Shown piece by piece: positions 24,341 through 35,978 of a DNA stretch of 64,000 bases. Position 1 is the first letter of the stretch, and the number at the start of each line of letters is the position of its first letter. Position numbers and translations under genes: made by a program. The notes under the pieces were generated by a model that saw nothing but the letters and a program-made list of their open reading frames with translations, searched no databases and was not told the DNA's origin. The stretch is taken from the NCBI RefSeq assembly GCF_036373705.1, contig NC_089863.1, forward strand, positions 5,949,357 to 6,013,356, read 5' to 3'. This DNA is from Amia ocellicauda (Eukaryota; Chordata; Actinopteri; Amiiformes; Amiidae).

Positions 24341-24472
24341 AAGAATTCTGTCTGGGGTTTCAATGCAGAAGCTGCGATTCAGTTTAGCAGCCCCTCCCCC
24401 ACTTCCCCTGGCTGGCTTGGACATAGACCTGGTAGACAAATTAATGAGAGACTTAGATGTGCCCAGGAAATA
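24341..24472 (+). other. Possible orphan terminal exon
   Basis: A strong acceptor (CTTTTTTTCCTCTGTAG, AG at 24339-24340) is followed by an open frame ending in LDIDLVDKLMRDLDVPRK, a stop at 24470-24472 and an overlapping AATAAA. It could be the last exon of an unseen + strand gene, an alternative 3' exon of PELP1 or a chance match. I do not recognise the peptide. Confidence 0.25.
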
Positions 24473-24517
24473 AAGAAAAGGAAGAATAGTAATAATAGTA
24501 AGTTAAAAGCTTATACT

Positions 24518-24690
24518 AGCAGTGTGGAGGAGCAGTCAGTGATCTGGACTCCTGAGCAAAGGGTTGTGGATTCATCTCCAGCTGGGGGACCCTGCTGTCG
24601 TACCCTTGAGCAAGGCACTGTACCCAGAATGCTCCAGTGCAAACCCAGCTCTGATAATGGGTAAGTGTGAAAATAACGCCCAATGACAAT
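24518..24690 (+). mobile_element. tRNA-derived SINE
   Basis: The sequence contains a box-B-like GGGTTGTGGATTCATCTCC, then CTGCTGTCGTACCCTTGAGC and a GCTCCAGTGCAAACCCAGC block. The same family appears at 42556-42672 (-) and 57006-57150 (+). Its tail is lost or diverged here. Confidence 0.65.
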
Positions 24691-25239
24691 ACTTTTTGTC
24701 CTCTTCCCCCAGCGAGCAGCGCAACACATGGGCCAGCGATTGCTGGGCTGGGGAACAGAGATGGGCTGGGGGCTGTCCTGGCTTTTGCAACAGGAGGAAG
24801 TGAGCCTCCGGTATCGCTGGCTCAAAGCCTGTCTCTGGTCTGTCTCGGTTTCGTGCTGCTGTTGACTGTGTGTGTGTGTGTGTGTGTGTGTGTCCAGTCC
24901 AGTCAGTGACTCTGCAGCAGTCAGTCAGTGGTTATCTCATAGCTCATATCTCATAATCTCTCTCTTTCGGTCTCTGTGGAGTGGCTGACATCAGTCACGT
25001 CTGCTCTTGGGTGCCGTATTCGTCGCTGTTCACTCCGCTGGCAGAAGGCTGTGGCGTCACTCCTCTGTGTGTCTGAACTGACACAAGAGTGCATTTGGTT
25101 ATGGTCGTGGAAGCCACTTCCGCCCACCCACCCATCCGCTGAATATCAAATTTTTCAATACAGAAGCCTTATCAATCCTGCTCAATAGGAACCTCCACCC
25201 CACAATAAAACAAAATATGTGACTTGAATCAATCTCTGA

Positions 25240-26530
25240 GACCCCTACCCATCATTCACGCACTTCTTCATTCGCCCTGGAAGAAGAGGCCAATATTCTG
25301 AAAGTGTGCCCTCCCCAATCCCCCCGCCTGGCATGTTCTGACTGGTCAGACTGGTTCGGGTGTGGGAAAGAAGGAACTGGACAATGTGAACCGACACCCT
25401 GGGTTCACGGCTTTTTTCTGTGGTGATAGAAGATTTCCCTCCCGAAACCTGCCGGTTTATCTGGGCTAACGCTACGCACGTTTGCCTCACGAATACGCAG
25501 AAAGATGTCTCCTGGATGGCTGTGAGTCGGTGTCTCCCCACCCGAGTGTTCATGCACAGAAGGGGCATAGCTCCTTATGACGCCTGCCCCTATAAGGGTT
25601 GCCTGGGGAAGGAGACGGAGGCTCACATCTTTAGTGAGTGCCCCTCCGCCCACAGGGTCTGGCTCCTGTTTTCTCCGTTCCTCCACAGGTTTGCCGTTCC
25701 TGCGCGGGCGACCGCCCAGCAGATCCTGTACGGTCCTGCCAGGGGAATATCATCATCCACCCTTAGGTGCTGGTGGCGTGTCGTCTGCGCAGTGAAGAAG
25801 GCACTGTGGGAGGGACGGAACATCTGTCTGTTCAACAAGCAGGAGCTGGACCCGATCGTCATCGCACGGAGGGGCATGGTGCTCGTAAGGGACTACGTCA
25901 ATCTGGAGGTCCATCAGAGGGGCAAGGAGGAAGCCTATAAGAACTGGCACATACAAGATCTGGGGGAGCTCAGGATCCCATGATGGGACCCACCTCCGGG
26001 GACGGTCAGTTCCCCCTGCTGGAGCCCGAGACCAAGATCTTTTAAACATTTTATGGATAATTGTTTTTAAAAGATTTTATAAGGAATCTTAATTGTTTTT
26101 AAAGATTTAGTTGTTTTTAAACCACTAATTGTTTAGGGTTTTTTTGGTTTAGTTTTGTTATATTCTTTTGTCAAATACATTGACCGTTTTGGATTTAATT
26201 TTAAATGCATTGGACCTTTTTTGTTTGTTTTTTATTTTTTACCTTTTTAATTGTTTCTTTATTTTGTCCAATGCATTTTCAGTTATTTTCAATGTATTTG
26301 ACTTTTATGTTGGTGTGCAGTTTTTGCATTAATCACGTTTGTTTTGTTGTTTTGGGCACGTTTATTTTGAAGTTAATTGTTTTGTTTTTTGTTAAAAATC
26401 ACAAAGATTTTAAAAATTTTAAGTGATTTTAAGAATTGATTTTTAAAGATTTTAATCATAAGTATTAAAAAATTGAATTGTTTTTATTTAATGAAAATGT
26501 AAAATACTATACCAAATAAAACAGTATTTT
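25240..26530 (+). mobile_element. Tx1-like (L1 superfamily) LINE, 3' end of ORF2 plus 3' UTR
   Basis: An open frame at 25420-25983 encodes the C-terminal end of a non-LTR retrotransposon polyprotein. It includes a zinc-knuckle pattern CPYKGCLGKETEAHIFSEC (Cys-x3-Cys-x7-His-x4-Cys) followed by PSAHRVW, as in the zinc-binding segment after reverse transcriptase in Tx1-type elements. An AT-rich 3' UTR runs to about 26520, where AATAAA lies. The reverse transcriptase and endonuclease are absent, so the copy is strongly 5' truncated. The frame is still open, suggesting a fairly young insertion. Confidence 0.75.
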
Positions 26531-26917
26531 CTCTGTGGTGTGGTGAAATTTGGCTGTTTCACCGTGCTTGACCCCAACTGCAGCCCAGAGAGAAACACAG
26601 ACCCTGTGACCAAAACCAGCAAATTCAGTTTAACACATGCACTAGATGTTTATACTGCAGTCTGTGTGAAGGTGGGGGAGTGATTATAAGACTGGTAATA
26701 GCATGCAAGTGGATTTGCATTTTGTAGAATATGACCACAGCCATGTGTGTGCATGTATTTGTGTGTTTGTGTGTGTGTGTGTGTATGTGCCTGTGGCTAT
26801 TTTGGTCCCTATCGTTTGCATGCAACTTTTGATTGAAATCTATCACGAGAGATCGAGTACAATATTTACTTCCTTGTAGGAGTGAAAGATTTGGGGGGCG
26901 GGGGAGGTGGTTGGGGC

Positions 26918-26961
<44 letters not shown>

Positions 26962-27129
26962 AAGAAATGCATATATAGTGTGACTAGCAAGAGGACAGAG
27001 CGAGGGAGAGGGAGAGAGAGAGAGACAGGGAAAGTTTCAGCAAAAAGAGCGAGGGAGAGAGAGGAGGGTGGAGAACAGGAAAGAAAATAAAGAGAGGGGT
27101 GACATCCGAGAGAGAGAGTCAGTTTTGTA
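26531..27129. other. Intergenic with GA-rich tracts
   Basis: Bases 26918-26956 are a pure GA run, followed by GA-rich sequence continuing to the putative exon at 27130. Bases 26760-26784 are a TG run. No gene is seen. Confidence 0.4.
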
Positions 27130-27403
27130 GAGAAGCGACGAGGAAGACGGTTACTGCCTGGACAGTTCTGCACGGACAGGGTTTGAAATCTCATCAGTGT
27201 GTGTGTGTGCGAGAGAGAGAAAGAAAGAGGGAGGGAGAGAAGGAAAGAGGGTAAGGCGAAGAGGAGGATAGCATACGTGCATCTTGCCTGCCCCGGCGGA
27301 GGGAAAGAGAAGAACGGATAAAAGAAGAACGGAGGAGGGGAACAGCGCGTCCACTGACAGAGAGAGAGAGAGATTTAAACAAGGAAGCCAGAAGACGCTG
27401 CAG
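27130..27403 (+). promoter_or_regulatory. Possible untranslated first exon (perhaps of the lipoxygenase gene)
   Basis: A purine-rich stretch without a long frame ends in CTGCAG and a near-perfect donor GTAAGTG at 27404. The lipoxygenase start codon at 32942 directly follows an acceptor-like CT tract and ACAG, so that gene may need an upstream untranslated exon. This is the best candidate on +. The link is inference only. Confidence 0.3.
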
Positions 27404-30400
27404 GTAAGTGACAACATTTAGTTTGCTGGTTTACTTCTTAATTGCCTTAATTGGACAATGCGTTCTGTTCACGGAATTGTCTCCGCCGCTGGGGAGTCCA
27501 CCTGTCCAGGGTACAGTGACCACCTGATGCACACTTTGGGGATGTTCAAGGGAAAGACGCTGACCTTTCAAACGGGTGTTGAAGCGTCCAGCTACAGCGC
27601 AATCATATTGTAATGACTTGCTAGGTCCGCACTGGGTCGTGCTGTTTGCGGTTATTTATACTGGCCAGACAGTGTTAGTGTTATCTGCGCTGTGATGAAG
27701 TGATGTATTGTTGTTGTTGTTGTTTTTGTTGTTATTTTTACTGATACTGCGGCAATGGTGGAGGAGATACTACAAATAGTATAACATGAACAGTATCTAA
27801 GTAGTAGAGATACTATACTGCTACTGTTACTACAGTAAGTGTAGATGTGCCCTTTCACAGATGGTCCGGTGTGATAAACAGGCTACAGTACAATGGCTCT
27901 ACATGCATTCTTCTGCGTGGAAACTTCACGGGCACTGCAATTACATCACAACCCGTATAGCGCTGCTCGCTCTCCCATAGAAATAAGAGATAAATACTGT
28001 CAGTCAAGTTCTGGTGCCACAAAACATAGACTATATCTCTATAACCTCCTCTATAATTAAATTCATGTTCATCCTCCAGGACGTCGTACAAAGAGCAACA
28101 GGGCAAGACACGTCTTTATTCGCCGTGGCTCTTTTTAGCGCACAATCACAAACTATGATCCAACTGCACGACATATCTATTCATTTACTTATGTATTAAA
28201 ATATGAGGAGAAGTAGGACTGTATTTTATATTATTGTCATAGATTTTATGACTCGCACGTCACTAATTTATTAATTAATTTATTGTAGTAGTACCTCCCG
28301 TGTGTGCACTGTCATTATGGTTTGATGTGTTTTTATCAATGCACAGTTGCTGCACGAGTAATTTGACCTCGGGCATAATCAAATTAATGTAATGTAATGT
28401 AATCTAATCTAATGTAATCTCTCCTCTCGACAAAGGGAGGGTTGTGCTCCCAGTAAACAATGGCGTTAATGTGTAATAATGCCGCTCCTGCACAGCTGTG
28501 ACTTCTACCTGAGGAATGTGTGAAGGCGGGCTTTCAATATTATTTTATTTTTATTCATCGAACTATATCACAGGTCTTTTTTTTTTTTAACTCTTTAACC
28601 CCCCTAAGCGAAACACACGCACACAAACACACATACACAGAGGCTAACACTGTAATCAAATACCACCTGCAGGCTCCTCCATTGCAGCAATTGAACCCTT
28701 GGGAGGAAATAGGGGGAGAGAGCAATATCCACAGCCTGCCCATGGTATTTCATGATACATCAACCCTAAACTCCATTTTATTGTATTGGCATATAGGAAT
28801 ATACAACATTCTCTCTCAACATAGGGCTATATACATAGAGATGCAGCCCTGTGTGGAGAGCAGTTGTGAAGCAGCTGCAGTGAATCCAGCGGGACCCACA
28901 GCAGCTGATGGGAGCAGCAGTCGTACCCGGATTAGCGGGAGAAGCTGAAAGCGTCAACGGCTAAACAGCAGTGACATTTCAGAAGTGATTTCTCCCATGT
29001 TGGGACCCCAAAACGGTTTTCAGTCACCGTGGGAGTCAGCGTTCCGCTTGTGTGAGGTTAAGAGGACGTTCTCCGCCTGTGTCATCCGTCCGCCTGCCAC
29101 TGGTCCCACCAAGGCACTGTATTATAATAATTTGTATTTATTTGTTTGTTGGTTTATTTAGCAGTATTGTACCAATAGCAACACAAATTCACTCTCCTTT
29201 TACCACAGTAGCAGCAGGAAAACCGAAAGCACAACTTTAATACTAATTGCTGTGCAAATGGCATTATTTTCAACTTCTCCTGTTAGTCCATAGTATCATA
29301 AGTACGAACAGTGAACTATAAGCATAGGGTGAGTGATTGGACTTGGAAGTAATGAAGCAGCAGCGTGGTGACGTAGGTGCAGCGTCAACACTGTGTGAAG
29401 TGGTGTCAAATCGGACCTCTGTGCCAAATAGTACAGATGCCACGGGGATGGAAGTAATGGGGAGCAACAGGGGCATGTCAGGGCAGGGGTGTGTCAGGGA
29501 AAGTCTATCATTAACAGATGCCTGGCAAAAAGAAAGGGGCATTCATTTTGTGGCAGCAGTGCATCAATATTTACATGTGTTGCCAGGCACCATTCGCACT
29601 CGACTCGACTGATGCTACAGTCCAGTCCAGTCCAGTCCAGCAGGCTCTCCAACCCTGGTCCTGCAGAGACACAGTCCAGTCCAGTCCAGCAGGCTTGTAA
29701 TGCAAACCAGAAGACAGTAAACTGGACTGTGTCTCTCCAGAACATTGTCGGTGAAGGAGCAGGTGAGGCGGAGTTTGACCCAGTTGCCTCTGGTGCAGTG
29801 CGTGGGCGCTGTGACAACATTTCAGGGAAAGGTGGGGGGAGGGGGATAGAGGTAGAGGTATCAATGACGTCCAACTGAGGAAATGACTGACATTGCACCC
29901 CACACATGCGCACACACACACACACACACACATGCACAGGCACACATGTTAAAAATGTTATTTGTCCAATGTTATTTTTTAATGGATTATTTTCATGTCA
30001 TCACTATTGACAGTGGGTACAGTGCATCGCCAAAAGTATTGCGATTCTGAATCTCTCATGCATATGTATATATGTATATTGTGAGACCACGTGGGGTTGG
30101 ACATGTTCTACACTAAACTGCTTTTTTTGTAACAACAACTCCATAGAAAGAACATGCAAACACAGTGGACTTAAACAGAGAAATGATCACATATTACTGT
30201 TTTTGATCACCCTGAGTTTATAATTGAGTCAATGAGTCATTCTGTATCCAGGACAGACATCAGCTTTGCAGACTTAATAGGGATTAGTAATGTCAATCAC
30301 CATTAAACTTATTTCTGATGATCGGTTTGAAATGTCATTCTACCAAACTTCTCTACAGTCTGCTGTAATGGTTAGGACTGACATCTGAAATATTGACAGT

Positions 30401-32878
30401 TAATCCATTAAGTGAAATGCAATGAAATAAGGAATCAGGAACATAAGGTTTGCACACTAGTCTGTGTGCATGTGTCAGTCAAACGTTTGCCAAGCAAAAT
30501 AGGTTTCTCAACTCTACAACCATTTATTTCACCACAGGATGTGTGAAAAGACAAACAAAAAAACGAAGAAGTTAGATGCCAATTAAAATATAAGTGATCT
30601 CTGTGTAAGATTGCATATCTGTGGTATAGTTCCGAGAATTACTAATTTCTGGCAAGGACTGAAGCTCTCTACGGCTCCCCCCCACCTCCACTTCTGCTCT
30701 CAGTGACTCAATAATTGGCAAGACTCAATTGTATCAGTGTTGCCAAAGCATCGATATACAGCTCAATACAGGTCTCTCTCTGTCTCAAACACAGAGACAC
30801 TCAATCGTACATCGACATGCAGCTCAGTACAGGCCAATCTCCCTGTCAAACACAGACACACACACCGATACATCGACAACACAATTAAATGACTGTAAGC
30901 CTAACACAATCAGAGCATCTTAATTGGTTAAAACGGCACATTAATTAGGTGAGTCGTATCCTTGGGCTACAAACCGTGATATTTTAATACATAAGTAAAT
31001 AATAGATATACGTCTCATGTTCCGCCAACTCAATGTTTCCCATGCCTTTACGCTCGAGGCCCACCGATCGACTTTCACATTTTGTGAGTCACACCCACCC
31101 CTCCTGCCCCTCCACCTGCACACGCTGCCTTGTGCTACATTTGGAAATCACACTGAACCTTCATTGAGGGCGTTGTTAAGCGATGTAGGCCACCCCCAAA
31201 TCAAATATAATTTTCCTGAAAACGAGTGTGGGAAAATGGGTTTTCTGAATGAGAAGGTTTTGTGCGCATCTGTACCTGATATGTAACTTTCCACCAGAAA
31301 CTGTTCACACGGTCAGCAGCTCTTGTTCTTAGGAAAGGAGGTGGGTGCTGAAATGAGGTAGAACAGAAATGATAGTAAAAAGGCACCTGACAGAGTATTA
31401 ATTTGTGATTTCTTCTGAAATGCACGTTCTCCTGGCAGATATTTGTCCTGTAGGGTTTTCCTGCAAAGTCAGCTTTTCAGTTACATGCTTTTAGATTGTG
31501 TAGTTCACCAGCACTTGTGGTCATTCATTTGTATTATTATTAGTCTTGTGTTGGAAAATCAGCCAAAAAATCAAGTAACTTGAGCAGATTGGAGTTACGA
31601 CAAATAATTTCATCCAAAGGGTTTTAATTACGAATCTGCAACAAAATACACCTTGCAGACAAATGCTCTTATTTTGTCACCTTTCCCAGCACGGCTGTTT
31701 GCGTCATCTGTCTATTCTTATTTTCAGACATTTCACACAGGCACAGTTAACCAGCCTTCACCCTTGAGAACAGTTCATGGTAAACAGGCAATTGTTCTGC
31801 ACATTTTGTGAACTTCCACTGGACTAAATGTGTGAGATAAAACACATCAATCAAATATAGTTGAACCAAAGGAAACTGCCGGCGTCGACCGGGTAGGACC
31901 AGATTTCAAGCGACTGGGTGTTGTGAAATTAATCATTGTGGCGTAGTCAACCAGAGGAAACGCTATGTTGCGACACTCAAACATAAAACCCCATTTAGAA
32001 TGTTCTTTTTAATCCACGGCAATGTACAGTGACACAGGGTTGGTGAACTTCAAGATTCTTACAGGCAGAGCAGCCTGTTTTATTATTGCCACACTTTTTG
32101 GCACTTGTATGGTGTTACGGTCACTCCTTTTTTGTATAGGCTGTCATTTGCCCCCACATGACCCTGCTGTACACAATATTATTATAGCTGTTGCGCTGTG
32201 AGTGGCTCTGATTTGAGTTACTATAGGTCAGGAATCATGCTGCGTATTGCACTTCCTGACACCTTTTGAAAAGCCTTTAGTTCCCTTTAAGTGGGTTGCT
32301 GGCTGCACTGTAATATGTCCTGTTTCAGTGGGGGTCTGTTTTCTGTAACCGCTGTTAGTTGTCCTGGATAGGAGTGTCTGTATTCATAATTTATTAAGCA
32401 GATGTTTACACGAGAAGCATTACACGAGTGCTAGTCCTGAAGGGAGTGCAGTGAGGAACACAGACCCGGAGAATGAGGAATTCTGGGAATGCACATTGGA
32501 CAGCAGTCCTGTTCCAACAAGCCCAACTCGTGGTCTGGGCGTCTCTGGTTGTAAATCGTAATAACAATATAAAGTTCACCTCAGGCTTTGAATCAGACGT
32601 CGTTTGTCAGGTTTAATCCAGTGCTTTCATCGGCCATGTTATTGCTGCGGTCAGTGCTCTTTTGTTTGGGTTTTAAGTGACTGGATTTGATTTCCTTGAT
32701 GCCAAGACAGACCCCCCGGTCCTCGGCAGTATTTGCGCTCTTGGATCAGCTTAAGAGACTAAGTACTCTGACGTGAAAGGAGATTCCCTTCATATATTTT
32801 CAGGTTTGTGTGTGTTTGTTTCTGTCTGTCTCTGTGTGTATATGTGTGTGTGTATGAGAGTGTCTTTGTGTGTCTCAA

Positions 32879-32931
<53 letters not shown>

Positions 32932-32941
32932 GTGCGCACAG
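27404..32941. other. Intergenic or first-intron DNA before the lipoxygenase
   Basis: I see no coding exon. Bases 29625-29740 hold CAGTC repeats and an inverted pair (GGTCCTGCAGAGACACAG against CTGTGTCTCTCCAG), a remnant of a foldback element. Bases 30018-30046 (ACAGTGCATCGCCAAAAG) resemble the end of a Tc1/mariner element. Bases 32883-32928 are a CT run that supplies the polypyrimidine tract before 32942. Confidence 0.4.
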
Positions 32942-35933
32942 ATGCCGGAGTACAAGATAACTGTGGCAACCGGGACATCCGAGTACTCGGGCACCAACAA
33001 CTATGTGTACGTGACACTGATTGGGGAGAAGGGTGAGACGGAGAAAACACTGCTGGACAACCCTGGGCTGGACTTCTGCAGGGGGGCGGTGAGACTGACT
33101 GTCTGTCTGTCAGTGTGTGCCTTACTCTGTCTGTGCACTTCTCTATCGGCCTGTCTGTCTGTCTGTCTGTCTCTGAATCAGTCTGTGTGTGTTTACTTAA
33201 CATTTATTGATGTCTATCTGTGCTTGTCTGTGTGTCTGTCTGTTGTCTGCACATTAGTCAGTCTGTCTGTTTGTGTGTGTATGTGTTTGTGTACTCTATG
33301 TGTGCAGTGTGCATGTGTGTGTGTGTGCGTGTGTGCGTGCATGCTGGGGTGGTGCGTCTCTTTCCTCACCCAGCAGTGTTGTGTCAGATCTGCTCTAACC
33401 ACTGCTCCCCACCCCCGTCTCTATCTGAAATCTGCCTAATTCAACTATCTAATATCCCTCTATTGTCACTGACCATCCTCTCTGTTTATAACCACTGTTA
33501 TTACAGTCTGTCTGCCTCTGTTATTACTCTGTCATCTCTGTCTATTATGTGGTTATTATTACACTCATTGATTGCGTTTGTTGTATTAACTACAGTCTCA
33601 CTGTGTCATATTATTCTGGTGTTACTGACTGTCATTCCTGGTGTTAATTACTGTTATTACCATGTCTGTCTGTTCCCTGTCTGGCACCTCTGTCTGTTAC
33701 ACAGTTGTTATCTTGTTATAACTAGTGTATTCTCACTGTCTGCCTGGGAGCACTGACTCTGATCTGTCTGTTGATCCTTTCCTGTATTTTCTCTCTTACA
33801 TTGTCCCTTCCCTCTCTCATCACTCTCCATCTCTCTCTCTCTTCCTGTGTGTGTGTGTTTCATTCTCTCTGTGTGTCTGTCTGTGTGTGTATGTAGGTCT
33901 CTCTCTCTCCCTCCCTCTCTTTCTTTTTTCTAGTTACAGTTTACCTGCGGTTTGCAGTGTTAATTTTGGTAGCTATTTTAGATTTAGTTTTAGTCTTACT
34001 CTTTTGACTACAATACTTATTGGTTTTAGTCACATTTTAGTCATTTAATCTTTCATTAGTTTCAGGTAATATTAGTCAATGAAAACTCCTGTCATTTTAG
34101 TCTAGTTTTAGTCTATATAATAAGTCTATGTAATCCCACAGGTTCATTTTCAATTTCCATGTATGCACACGTTATTTAGGTAAAAATACCATATTATCAT
34201 GCCAATTGTATTTTTATATTCCAGTACGCACATTCAATATTAACATTTCTAATGGCTTTTGCTTTAACATTTAATTTTCCCCCGCAGATACACAAAATAT
34301 TGGATATTTAAAGTGATCTTCAAAGCATAAGCATATTGTTAAACTCTACTGTAGCCAAGTGTGAATTGTGCTTCATGCTGTGAGCGCATAACGTGTCTTA
34401 CTGTACCCATAACCCTTAGATCCCAGCTGTACTAATTACAAGACCCACATTACCTGTCCTGTACACAAAAGAACAGACTGATAACTGCACATAATCTGGA
34501 TCAACTTCACGTTGAGCCTAATACAGTGAACCACAGCAAGCGCTTGGGTACAATCGGGTCCCATTCTGTTGCGCAGATTTTTGCGGTTCTGCGCAGATCT
34601 GCAGAATCCCACCGATCCCATTGGTGGAGCAGCGCAGATCTGCGCAGAAGTATGATTAACTGTGCTACAGGAACCCAATGACCGAGTCAAGGCATGATTA
34701 TGATTAGACCATCAAACAGCTCTTTAACCGGCCGCCTCGCAAAATACTGTCATTCCTGTCCATTCGTCTTGTGTTGAACTTTTCGTTTCGTCACATTTTA
34801 GTCAACTAAAATTAGAAGACATTTATTTTTAGTTATTGTCTTTTCACAGCATTTCGTTTTTCATAGTCATAGTTATCGTCACTGAAAATAGGACGTTGAC
34901 GAATATTTTTCGTCATAGTCTTCATTGAAGAAATTAACATTGTCGTGTGATCTCTCTCTCGCTCCTGCCCCAGGTGGACGATTACAAGGTGTCGAGCCCG
35001 GTGCCACTGGGCCAGGTGTTGCTGGTGCGGCTGGAGAAGAAGCGTTACTGGGTGGAGGACAACTGGTTCTGCCGCTATGTGGTGGTACAGCCACCGGGGG
35101 GCACTGCCCCTCTCACCTTCCCCTGCTACCGCTGGCTGGTGGGAGACGTATTCGTGGAGCTGAGAGAGGGCACAGGTCAGGGAGAGAGACGCACACACAC
35201 ACATACACACACACACATACACACACACACACACACACAAACGCAAACACACACTAACATACACACCATATCTCTCTCTCTCTCTCTCTCTGTGCAGCTA
35301 AAAGACTCTGTGATGACTCTCTGCCCCTCCTGTTGAGTCACAGAAAGAAAGAGCTGGAGGAGAGACAGAAAGTGTACCGGTAAGCAGGTCCCTTCATCCC
35401 TCTGTTTCCTCTGTCTGCCTGTCTGTCTGCCTGTGTTTCATCGTGACTGTGTGTCGGTGTAACTGTCAGTGTATTTTATTAGTCTGTGTGTCAGTGTATT
35501 GCTGGAGTCAGTATGTGTGTCAATGTGTGTCAGTGTGTGTCACTGTGTCATTGTGTGTGCAGGTGGCAGGCCTGGGCTCCAGGGATCCCTCAGTGCGTGG
35601 CTGCGGAGTCGGAGAAGGACCTGCCGCAGGACGCGCGCTTCGACAACGAGAAACGGAGCGACTTCGAGGGATCGCTGCACTACGCGTGAGTCTCACTGAC
35701 ACCCCCACACACCCGCGCACCCACACACTGACTTACACCGCGATTCAGAGGGAATCTGTTGCACAATAATATCCAGTGTGTCAAAGCTACAGCTCCCCTC
35801 TCTCTCCCAGACTGTTGGAGTTGTCTCTGAAGAAGCTGGCAATCGTTTTTGGGAAGTCTTGGAGTGACCTGGACGACTTCAGACGCATCTTCTGGAAACT
35901 AAGGAGCCCCACAGCAGGTGTGTCTGTGTGTGT

Positions 35934-35978
<45 letters not shown>

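Noticed and set aside
25577-26049. Other frames over the LINE region
   Set aside because: Only the frame with the zinc-knuckle pattern matches known LINE proteins; the others are shadows.
34560-34650. GCGCAGATCTGC palindromes as a possible regulatory array
   Set aside because: They lie inside the transposon-like insert in lipoxygenase intron 1 and are best explained as part of it.
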